NCBI GenBank assembly: GCA_947254665.1
Contig: CAMYEJ010000087.1
Location: 1-5,759, forward strand
Direction: 5' to 3'
Length of the DNA: 5,759 nucleotides
Source: an uncultured Peptoniphilus sp.
Lineage (GTDB): Bacteria; Bacillota; Clostridia; Tissierellales; Peptoniphilaceae
The translations under genes were made by a program, and so were the position numbers. This document shows positions 1-5,717 of the stretch, piece after piece. Position 1 is the first letter of the stretch. Each line of letters starts with the position of its first letter. A model generated the notes under the pieces. The model saw only the letters and a program-made list of their open reading frames with translations. It searched no databases and was not told the origin of the DNA.

Positions 1-693
1 TATAATCTCATGATTAGAGTCGAAATTTACCACATAATCGGATAGAGATTTCGTCGGCTCTATAAATTTCACATCGTTTAAATCGTTGATACCATCCCAG
101 TATTTTTTCGATTCCCTTTCAATATCTTCGTCACTCATGTTCTTAAAAGGATAGAAAAAATTGTCCTCGTCATGGCACTCATCGATGTGAAAATGCACTC
201 GCTTTAAATACCAGTTCCAAGTATTTTCTTTGTCCGTATCAAGAAAGAAAACTAAATCGTAAAAGTCTTGGAATGAAACCTCGTTTCTATTGTTATAAAA
301 AATATTTACACCTTCCACAATATTTATATCGCGCACCTCGTAGGTTTGAAACTCTTTCAAAATATCGTAGGTAGTGTGGGAATATACGGGATGCTCTAAA
401 TCCTTTTTATTTTTAATATTTAAAAGAGCATCTCTAAACTTATCCGAATCGTAACTCTTTGGAAAACCTCGTGGATCTTCGATCTTTTTAGATTCTAAAT
501 CCATGTTGCTGTAGAGAAAATGATCTGTGGATAGAATGTTTGAAGAGTATCCATTTTCTTTTAATAGATCGTGAAGTTCTCCTGCAAAGGTGCTCTTGCC
601 GATGGAAACCCGTCCGGTCACACCGATTATAATTGGTCTTTTTTTGATATTTTTAATTATGTTTAGAATTTCTTCTTGACTCTTAATGTTCAA
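1..693 (-). CDS. coaA: Type I pantothenate kinase, short form, C-terminus cut by window edge
   Basis: Phosphorylates pantothenate with ATP, the first step of coenzyme A synthesis, in the cytosol. I translated 231 residues. In order they show a Walker A loop GRVSIGKS (27-34), TDHFLYSN (56-63, D57 matching the catalytic Asp of E. coli CoaA), GFPKSYD (76-82), PVYSHTTYDI (102-111), NIVEGVN (124-130), TWNWYLKR (158-165), a helix ending YWDGIN (198-203) and SNHEI (226-230). These line up in order with E. coli CoaA; H106 and N227 match its H177 and N282. The SNH motif lies near the end of the family, so only a few residues are missing. The start is TTG at 693: GGAG lies 6 bases upstream at 700-703, and I find no in-frame ATG before the P-loop. 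An in-frame GTG at 759 has no Shine-Dalgarno and lies inside a repeat. The P-loop is about 68 residues nearer the N-terminus than in E. coli. A uridine kinase-like relative is the less likely alternative. Confidence 0.85.
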   Translation of the reverse strand, partial: MNIKSQEEILNIIKNIKKRPIIIGVTGRVSIGKSTFAGELHDLLKENGYSSNILSTDHFLYSNMDLESKKIEDPRGFPKSYDSDKFRDALLNIKNKKDLEHPVYSHTTYDILKEFQTYEVRDINIVEGVNIFYNNRNEVSFQDFYDLVFFLDTDKENTWNWYLKRVHFHIDECHDEDNFFYPFKNMSDEDIERESKKYWDGINDLNDVKFIEPTKSLSDYVVNFDSNHEII

Positions 694-754
694 AACAATC
701 TCCTTTGTTTTATTATAATTTGAAAAGTTATTATTTTTATATGAATGGTTAAAG

Positions 755-895
755 GTCACCCTGAGCGAAAAAGGCGTAGCCTTTGTAGTCGAATGGGTAT
801 AAGCTATATTTAACCTAGTCTAGGAAAATAATTCACCCATTCTTAACCTCACCAGGGTTATACCCGTTCGACTCACTTCGTTCGCTCAGGGTGAC
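755..895. repeat. Long palindromic repeat, copy 1
   Basis: The ends are a perfect 15-bp inverted repeat: GTCACCCTGAGCGAA at 755-769 and its reverse complement at 881-895. Inside it a second pair of arms, GTCGAATGGGTATAA (788-802) and TTATACCCGTTCGAC (858-872), matches at 14 of 15 positions. Between the two left arms sits a small hairpin, AAAGGC-GTA-GCCTTT (770-784). The apical part (about 803-857) holds ACCCATTC (835-842), which can pair alternatively with GAATGGGT (791-798). The fold is therefore a branched long hairpin. A copy lies at 1095-1236. Weaker similarity between the copies continues through 896-924. I see no target-site duplication and no transposase. GTCACCCTGAGCG-type palindromes are familiar from many bacterial genomes as dispersed intergenic repeats, so a REP-like or MITE-like element is the best label. 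Confidence 0.85.
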
Positions 896-924
896 AGTCT
901 TCATCGAGAAAACTATTAGAATAC

Positions 925-1094
925 CCACATAACTGCATTGTATCGGAAGCATTTTGCTTCCATAGCCGGGCAGTCGAGTTCTACAAATCAGCCGGCACTT
1001 CGCTTAGCTTCTTTGGACCTCTTTGCACGAGACCTGCAGCGAAATCAAAGATTTCGGATAGGGCTTCGACGCTATAGTAACCTTCCCAACTACA
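925..1094. repeat. Inter-repeat spacer with two short perfect hairpins
   Basis: Two perfect 7-bp stems with 3-base loops stand out: GGAAGCA-TTT-TGCTTCC (945-961) and CGAAATC-AAA-GATTTCG (1040-1056). The second has a context (CTGCAGCG, hairpin, then GATAGGG) that resembles the left side of the flanking repeats (CTGAGCG, hairpin, then GAATGGG), so it may be a decayed or divergent relative. GACCT occurs twice (1017-1021 and 1031-1035). None of the stems has a U-run, so they do not look like terminators. The segment may be part of one composite repeat block spanning about 755-1265, but that is inference. Confidence 0.5.
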
Positions 1095-1236
1095 GTCACC
1101 CTGAGCGGAAGAGCCGCAAGGCTCTGAAGTAGAATGGGTATAAGCTCTATTTAACCTAATCTTGTCAAATAATTCACCCATTCTTAACATCACCAGGGTT
1201 ATACCCGTTCGACTCACTTCGTTCGTTCAGGGTGAC
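1095..1236. repeat. Long palindromic repeat, copy 2
   Basis: This is the second copy of the 755-895 element in the same orientation. The right 111 bases (1126-1236) align without gaps to 785-895 with 9 differences by my count. The outer arms are GTCACCCTGAGCG (1095-1107) and CGTTCAGGGTGAC (1224-1236); the single mismatch would be a G-U pair if the plus strand were transcribed. The small side hairpin is AGAGCC-GCAA-GGCTCT (1110-1125): a different sequence from copy 1 at the same place, again perfectly paired, here with a GNRA-type loop on the plus strand. The left inner arm has GTAGAA where copy 1 has GTCGAA. A further 29 bases (1237-1265) match 896-924 at 23 positions and end on the last base of the GST stop codon. 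Confidence 0.85.
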
Positions 1237-1264
1237 GGTCTTCATTTAGAAAGTTATTAAAATA

Positions 1265-1864
1265 CTATCCCCTATATGCAGTCTTAACCGCATCATCTTT
1301 TTCCAAATTTTCTACAAATCTCTTCACATTCGGATACTCTTTCCAGGACTTTTCAAAATCGTCGGTCCATCTCACCATTACATAGGCATACGCATCCAGC
1401 ACGCTCCTCTTATCATTGTAGAGATAATACTTCCCCTCTAGCATATTATCCAAGCTTTTCATCACATTATCTATCGAAATATATGCTGCTTTTAAAACAT
1501 TTTCTATCGAGATCTCATCTGTAGCAACTGTGAATCTTTCCGGTACATAATATGGACCAAACGCTGAATGGAATCCATTTAAAAACGAAGAAAGTTTGTT
1601 GTATTTAAACTCCTCTAATAAACCTTCGTCAGCACCTAGGTTCTTTTCTCTATGGATATCTGCTATATATTTTAAAATAGCAGTGTTTTCTGTTAATATC
1701 TTTCCGTCTCCAATATCTAGCTCTGGCACAGTTCCAGCTGGGTTTATCTTTCTGTATTCTTCAGATTTTGTCTCCGCCTTCTCCACTTCGTAATCTGCAC
1801 CCACCCATTCTAGAGCAATCCAACTTGCTATAGAACAACTCTTCGGCGTATAATATAGTTTCAT
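1265..1864 (-). CDS. Beta-class glutathione S-transferase family protein
   Basis: A 199-residue cytosolic protein that aligns along its whole length with bacterial beta-class GSTs such as E. coli GstA. The thioredoxin-like N-terminal domain (about 1-75) begins MKLYYTPKSCSIAS and carries the beta-class cysteine at C10. It has NPAGTVPEL (41-49, with the cis-proline of the VP pair at P47) and LTEN (57-60), where E59 is expected to contact the glutathione glutamyl group. The all-helical C-terminal domain (about 83-199) has H99, matching the active-site histidine of GstA, and the helix-capping motif SVLDAYAYVMVRW (154-166). The family conjugates glutathione to electrophiles or reduces mixed disulfides; the substrate here is unknown. 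The ATG at 1864 is preferred because AGGAGG (1874-1869) lies 4 bases upstream. A longer reading from a TTG at 1891 would place that site inside the gene. Glutathione use is uncommon in anaerobic Firmicutes, so another low-molecular-weight thiol is possible. Confidence 0.88.
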   Translation of the reverse strand: MKLYYTPKSCSIASWIALEWVGADYEVEKAETKSEEYRKINPAGTVPELDIGDGKILTENTAILKYIADIHREKNLGADEGLLEEFKYNKLSSFLNGFHSAFGPYYVPERFTVATDEISIENVLKAAYISIDNVMKSLDNMLEGKYYLYNDKRSVLDAYAYVMVRWTDDFEKSWKEYPNVKRFVENLEKDDAVKTAYRG

Positions 1865-1953
1865 GGGACCTCCTAATATATTATAATTCAATTTATCTTT
1901 AGATACATACCCATGGAAAAATTATTTAATCGTTTTCACATAAAAGGAGAAAT
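1865..1953. promoter_or_regulatory. Divergent promoter region between the GST and M50 genes
   Basis: These 89 bases must hold the start signals of both diverging genes. The self-complementary ATTATAAT at 1880-1887 gives a TATAAT on each strand (minus 1885-1880, plus 1882-1887). The minus copy is well placed for the GST gene, although its -35 is poor. For the M50 gene, a weak pair TAGATA (1900-1905) and TATTTA (1923-1928) with a 17-base spacer is an alternative. The M50 ribosome binding site GGAG (1946-1949) lies 4 bases from its ATG. Promoter positions are tentative, because AT-rich DNA yields such matches by chance. Confidence 0.35.
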
Positions 1954-3072
1954 ATGAAGAGAAAAACATTAGAAAATATATTTACAATAGTAGCATTTTT
2001 AGTTGCAGCATTTTTTATAGGATTCGCCTCCGTGCAAGTAGTAAGCTACGCAAAGGAATTTATAGTTTTAGAAAGTGTACTTCTCAACAATATCTTTTGG
2101 TTTGCGGTGGTATTTTTATCAATCTATTTAGTCATCATGGTTCAAATAATCATCCACGAAGCAGGTCACATGATTGGAGGACTTCTAACTGGATATAGAT
2201 TTTTGTTCTTTAGAATAGGCTCAACCACACTTGTAAGAACAGATAGCAGATTTAAAATTAGAAAATTAAAAGTTCCAGGCACAGGTGGACAGTGCATTAT
2301 GGTTCCACCAGAGATGAAATACGGAGATTACCCAGTAGTTATCTATAACCTCGGTGGCGGACTTTTAAATTTAATAGTTTCATTGATTTCGATAATAATC
2401 TTTAAAACCTATAACCTAAACCCAGCTATAACAGGACTTCTAGAAATATTTGCAATAGTAGGAATCTACAGTGGAATAGTAAACCTGGTTCCCCTTAAAG
2501 TTATAAATAATGACGGTGCAAATATCTTTTACTTAAAAAATGATTTAGAAGAAAGAATAGCCCTACACAAGATTTTAAACGATGAAGTTGATCTTATAAA
2601 TGGCAAGGAAGTCGAGGGGTATACCATAAACATCGACGAAGTAGATTTTTCGAAGACATTTATTCAAGGACTTTTTATAAATAAGATGGAAGATAGATTC
2701 TATAAAATGGAGTTTGAAGAGGCAAAATTCATCGGAGAAAAACTTCTGGAAAAGGCAAAAATGAATATGATCTTTGAGTTTATGGTTAAGATAACTCTAT
2801 CCACCGTATATTTACTTGAAGGAAATCATGAAAAGACGAATGAGTTTTTAAAAGATAAGAGTTTAAGAAAATATTTGAAAAATAAGTTCGTGCTTCAAAT
2901 AGAAATCCTAAACTACGCAAAAGAGAGGATTTTGGAAGGAAAAGATGGAGAAAAGTTCAGAAAAAGAATAGAGAAGATGAAAGATAAGTATATTTATTCT
3001 TCACATATGAAAGCCGCATTTAAGATAATGGATAAGATCGATGAAGTGGCGGATAAAAAATCGATTGAATAA
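1954..3072 (+). CDS. M50-family (site-2 protease-like) membrane zinc metalloprotease
   Basis: A 372-residue membrane protein. Hydrophobic segments lie at about 8-30, 47-67, 134-150 and 158-180. The second runs into HEAGH (68-72), the HExxH zinc and catalytic motif of M50 proteases. NLGGG (132-136) fits the conserved Asn-Gly-rich membrane motif. NLVPLKVINNDG (177-188) fits the third motif, with D187 as the third zinc ligand; canonical NPDG reads NNDG here. All catalytic residues are therefore present. There is no recognisable PDZ or CBS domain. Instead, a charged, apparently helical region of about 180 residues (193-372) follows, likely cytosolic and possibly TPR-like, which I cannot name. Family members cut membrane or membrane-near substrates such as anti-sigma factors, pro-sigma factors or peptides. 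No sigma, anti-sigma or bacteriocin gene is adjacent, so the substrate cannot be inferred. The ATG at 1954 is supported by AAAAGGAGA at 1942-1950. It is transcribed alone, away from the GST gene. Confidence 0.85.
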   Translation: MKRKTLENIFTIVAFLVAAFFIGFASVQVVSYAKEFIVLESVLLNNIFWFAVVFLSIYLVIMVQIIIHEAGHMIGGLLTGYRFLFFRIGSTTLVRTDSRFKIRKLKVPGTGGQCIMVPPEMKYGDYPVVIYNLGGGLLNLIVSLISIIIFKTYNLNPAITGLLEIFAIVGIYSGIVNLVPLKVINNDGANIFYLKNDLEERIALHKILNDEVDLINGKEVEGYTINIDEVDFSKTFIQGLFINKMEDRFYKMEFEEAKFIGEKLLEKAKMNMIFEFMVKITLSTVYLLEGNHEKTNEFLKDKSLRKYLKNKFVLQIEILNYAKERILEGKDGEKFRKRIEKMKDKYIYSSHMKAAFKIMDKIDEVADKKSIE

Positions 3073-3100
3073 AAAGGGAATGGGAGACCATTCCTTTTTT
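3071..3100 (+). terminator. Intrinsic terminator of the M50 gene, probably bidirectional
   Basis: A perfect 7-bp stem GGAATGG (3077-3083) and CCATTCC (3088-3094) encloses a GAGA loop and is followed by six T (3095-3100). It starts 4 bases after the M50 stop codon. Five A at 3071-3075 lie upstream, so the minus-strand reading also has a stem followed by C and five T and could back up termination of the converging iadA operon. Confidence 0.85.
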
Positions 3101-3109
3101 ATTTGAAAC

Positions 3110-3136
3110 AAAAAAGACGACATCTCTGCCGCCTTT
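3110..3136 (-). terminator. Intrinsic terminator of the transporter-iadA operon
   Basis: Read on the minus strand: AAA, GGCGGCA, loop GAGA, TGTCGTC, then six T (3115-3110). The 7-bp stem contains two G-U pairs and lies about 15 bases after the iadA stop codon. On the plus strand the same positions become A-C mismatches, so this hairpin should work only in the iadA direction. Confidence 0.75.
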
Positions 3137-3150
3137 ATCATTAATTAATT

Positions 3151-4278
3151 CTATTCGTAGGTTCCTTTTTTTAATAACTTTTTGTCCTTCATCATCACTT
3201 GACCTTCGGAGATTACTGTTTCAATTTCCAAATCATCATTTAATGCAACTAGATTTGCAAGATATCCTTCTTTTACATATCCCACTTCTCTATCGAGTTT
3301 CAAAACTTTTGCTACATTTGATGTGAATGGTTTTATTGCATCTTCTAGTTTTTCTCCTGATTCTACTATTTCTCTTATGGATTTGATACCTGTGTCAACT
3401 GGTGAGTATCCTATTTCTACCAAGTTTCCTTCTTTGTCATAGTTTGACCAAGATCCGAATCCATCTGATGAGTATGTGATTCTATCTAGCACATTTCTTT
3501 CTTTTGCCATTTGATATGCTTTTGCATCGGTTAATTTTCTGCTCATGCCAGATGTGATGTCGATGTATCCGCCTCTTTCCGCAAATTTAAGTGCTTCTTC
3601 AAATAGTTTATCATCCCTATTTACGTGGGTTGGTCTAAAGATTGTGATAGGTAGGTTGGAATGTTCTAGTGCATCATTTATTTGATCAAATAAGAGTTTT
3701 CCTCCACCCATGTGGATGGTTACATGACCACTCTTGCCGGAAATCATTCCTGCAACTCTTGCTTCTGCTCCAATTCTTTGAAGTTCCTTGTAGTCAAGGC
3801 ATGAATCTCTATGGTCGTTTGCTGCAATCTTAACTCCGATTAGTTGATCTATAAACACGATATCGGTCTTAACTGATCCTGTGATGGTTGGGCTTGGATA
3901 TGCGTAAGAGCCTGTAAGTGAATAGGTTTTTATCCCTTCTTTGGTAAGTGCTAATGATTTTGCCACTAGATTTTCTACGCTTCTAGTTTCTGAATCTGTA
4001 CCAAGAAGTCCAACTACTGTTGTGATTCCTGCTTCGATTAATTTTGAAAGTCCTAGTTCTGGAACTCTGGTGTTGAATCCACCTTCTCCACCACCGCCGG
4101 TGATGTGAATGTGTTGGTCGATTAGTCCTGGGATGATGTTCTTGCCAGCTGCATCATATTTTTCATCGACAGGATATTCGCATCCACCTTCAAAAATTTT
4201 TTCGATTTTTCCGCCAGCTATTAGGATATTTTTAAGTCCTTCTTCGCCAGCAATCTTTGCATTTTCAATTAAAAACAT
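3151..4278 (-). CDS. iadA: Isoaspartyl dipeptidase (beta-aspartyl-peptidase)
   Basis: A 375-residue cytosolic amidohydrolase that cleaves beta-aspartyl dipeptides, which arise when damaged proteins containing isoaspartate are degraded, releasing aspartate or a second amino acid. It aligns closely with E. coli IadA (390 residues) at a nearly constant offset of 12. The metal ligands are all present: H56 and H58 in DQHIHI, K150 in GVK (the carboxylated bridging lysine), H189 in TIHM, H218 in THVN and D272 in SSDG. The substrate-site residues matching E. coli E77, Y137, R169 and R233 are E65 (GGGGEGG), Y125, R157 and R221. The C-terminal small domain (about 330-375) ends with KGTYE as in the family. 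The ATG overlaps the stop of the upstream transporter gene by one base (TAATG, 4280-4276). It has only a weak ribosome binding site (GGGTGA), so translation is probably coupled. Confidence 0.95.
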   Translation of the reverse strand: MFLIENAKIAGEEGLKNILIAGGKIEKIFEGGCEYPVDEKYDAAGKNIIPGLIDQHIHITGGGGEGGFNTRVPELGLSKLIEAGITTVVGLLGTDSETRSVENLVAKSLALTKEGIKTYSLTGSYAYPSPTITGSVKTDIVFIDQLIGVKIAANDHRDSCLDYKELQRIGAEARVAGMISGKSGHVTIHMGGGKLLFDQINDALEHSNLPITIFRPTHVNRDDKLFEEALKFAERGGYIDITSGMSRKLTDAKAYQMAKERNVLDRITYSSDGFGSWSNYDKEGNLVEIGYSPVDTGIKSIREIVESGEKLEDAIKPFTSNVAKVLKLDREVGYVKEGYLANLVALNDDLEIETVISEGQVMMKDKKLLKKGTYE

Positions 4279-5717
4279 TATTTTTCACCCATTTTTTGTA
4301 AAAACTTTTCTTTTTCTGCTTCAGTTATCTTTGTTATTCCTATACCCGTTAATCCCAAAATTATAGCAAAAACAATTCCCATGTAGTTAAGCACTGCCCA
4401 TGGTAGATATGCCAAAGTTTCTACGCCTAAAGTCGCAGCCATGTAAGCTCCTGCTGCTGACCAAGGAATAAGTGGTACTAGTACAGTACCTGAGTCTTCA
4501 AGTGTTCTTGAAAGGTTCTTAGGGTGTAGATTTCTTTCTAGATAAATCTTGCTGAATAGTTCTCCTGGGATTAAGATTGAAAGATATGAGTTACCTGTTA
4601 CAAAGGCAACTGTGAAGCAAGATGCGATTGTTGATATGATAACTCCAAATGTAGTCTTCACTCTCTTTAAAATCGCTTCTAGAACCACATCAAGCATGCC
4701 TGAAGTGGACATGATACCTGCAAATCCCATAGAACAGAATACAAGTACTGTGGTGGTAGTCATTGATACTGCTCCACCTCTGTTAACTAATGTAGTTATA
4801 TCTTTTAATACTTCTCCATCGAAATTAGACATGGTTACGTTGAAACCATTGATCATAGAGATAAATCCATTCTTAAATGTAAATCCTTGAACGAATACTC
4901 CGATAACTACTGATATTAGTGAGTTCACAACCATGGTTGGAAGAGTTGGAAATTTTAAAACTGATCCAACAAGCATTATAACTACAGGTAGTAGTAAAAG
5001 AATACTCCAATGATATATTCCTGATAGTTGTCCTTGGATAATATTTACTGATTCAGTAGTAACTGTTGAAGATTTAGTTGATAAACCTACAACTAGGTAT
5101 ACTACTAAAGAAACTATTGATGCTGGAACTGTGGTGTAGAGCATGTGTTTTATGTGTTCATATAATTCTGAACCAGCTGCAAGTGGCGCTAAGTTAGTGG
5201 TATCAGAAAATGGTGATAGTTTATCTCCAAAATATGATCCTGCTACTACCGCTCCAGCTGTAATAGGTAAGCTCATTCCTAGTCCTTGAGCAATACCCAT
5301 GATTGCAACCCCGATGGTACCTGCAGATCCCCAAGATGTACCTGTAACAGTGGATAGAACTGCGGTGATTAAGAATGCAGAAATGTAAAGAAATCTTGGA
5401 TTGATTAGATCAACTCCATAGTAAATTATCATAGGTACGGTGCCTGAAAACATCCAAGATCCGATAAGTAAACCTACTGACCACAATATCAATGTAGCTG
5501 GAAGTGCTGATGATATCTTTTCTATGATTCCCTTTTGTAATTCCTCCCAACTATAACCGAGTCTCATCGCGATAATCGCCGCGAAACTAGCACAAATTAA
5601 AATAATTGGTTCCGCTCTTAGTTTGAAGATCCCTACTCCTACTGTAAGTAGAATGATCATTACCGCTAAAGGTGATACCGCTTGCAACGTCGTTGGTTTA
5701 AGTTTTTTGTTTTCCAT
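4278..5717 (-). CDS. NhaC-family sodium/proton or organic-anion antiporter
   Basis: A 479-residue inner-membrane carrier with about 11-12 hydrophobic segments across its length. The family signature is clear: GTSWGSAGTIG (126-136) and GDKLSPFSDTTNLAP (164-178), the conserved ion-site region of NhaC proteins. In the second half, VTGNSYLSILIPGELF (373-388) and RTLEDSGTVLVPLIPWSAAG (404-423) look like the counterpart repeat, as expected for ion transporter superfamily proteins built from two similar halves. NhaC proteins exchange Na+ for H+; some relatives, such as the B. subtilis malate-lactate antiporter MleN, couple organic-anion exchange to the ions. The specific substrate cannot be read from the sequence. 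The one-base overlap with iadA suggests a role linked to beta-aspartyl dipeptides or their products, which is inference. The ATG at 5717 has AGGAGG 5 bases upstream (5728-5723). Confidence 0.9.
   Translation of the reverse strand: MENKKLKPTTLQAVSPLAVMIILLTVGVGIFKLRAEPIILICASFAAIIAMRLGYSWEELQKGIIEKISSALPATLILWSVGLLIGSWMFSGTVPMIIYYGVDLINPRFLYISAFLITAVLSTVTGTSWGSAGTIGVAIMGIAQGLGMSLPITAGAVVAGSYFGDKLSPFSDTTNLAPLAAGSELYEHIKHMLYTTVPASIVSLVVYLVVGLSTKSSTVTTESVNIIQGQLSGIYHWSILLLLPVVIMLVGSVLKFPTLPTMVVNSLISVVIGVFVQGFTFKNGFISMINGFNVTMSNFDGEVLKDITTLVNRGGAVSMTTTTVLVFCSMGFAGIMSTSGMLDVVLEAILKRVKTTFGVIISTIASCFTVAFVTGNSYLSILIPGELFSKIYLERNLHPKNLSRTLEDSGTVLVPLIPWSAAGAYMAATLGVETLAYLPWAVLNYMGIVFAIILGLTGIGITKITEAEKEKFLQKMGEK

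Larger units (their letters stand above)
694..1264. other. 571-base non-coding region rich in palindromic repeats
   Basis: This gap lies between the GST gene and coaA, both on the minus strand. I find no credible gene in it. Two short open frames (about 938-1132 plus and 981-1217 minus) cross the repeats, lack convincing ribosome binding sites and show no domain. The content is two copies of a long palindromic repeat and a spacer with two further perfect hairpins, listed separately. The central part is visibly richer in G and C than the flanking genes, which fits inserted repeat material. The coaA promoter should lie in the AT-rich part just upstream of 693. A TATAAT occurs on the minus strand at 717-712, but it has no recognisable -35 and would give a very short leader. 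Confidence 0.7.

Noticed and set aside
712..717. TATAAT as the coaA -10 box
   Set aside because: No recognisable -35 at 16-18 bases, and the resulting leader would barely include the Shine-Dalgarno; likely chance in AT-rich DNA.
925..960. Remnant of a duplicated GST 3' end downstream of repeat copy 1
   Set aside because: The bases after 924 share a few short matches with the GST end, but the translated sequence does not match, so I treat it as chance.
938..1132. 64-codon open frame on the plus strand
   Set aside because: It spans the hairpin-rich spacer and the left arm of repeat copy 2, has no convincing ribosome binding site and shows no domain; such frames commonly arise from repeats.
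981..1217. 78-codon open frame on the minus strand
   Set aside because: It covers most of repeat copy 2 and the spacer, so its sequence is dictated by the palindrome; no domain or start signal supports it.
755..1236. CRISPR array
   Set aside because: Only two long palindromic units about 140 bases each with a 199-base gap; no short direct repeats with regular spacers and no cas genes.
755..1236. Insertion sequence with its own transposase, or intrinsic terminators for the GST gene
   Set aside because: No transposase reading frame and no visible target-site duplication; the stems are not followed by U-runs on either strand.
1596..1793. 65-codon open frame on the plus strand
   Set aside because: It lies wholly antisense within the well-supported GST gene.
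1865..1891. N-terminal extension of the GST by 9 residues from a TTG
   Set aside because: The extension contains the Shine-Dalgarno of the ATG at 1864, and the family begins at MKL as in E. coli GstA.
4109..4366. 85-codon open frame on the plus strand
   Set aside because: Antisense to the iadA 5' end and the transporter 3' end, both strongly supported; no domain.
4549..4890. 113-codon open frame on the plus strand
   Set aside because: Antisense within the NhaC-family transporter gene; no independent evidence.
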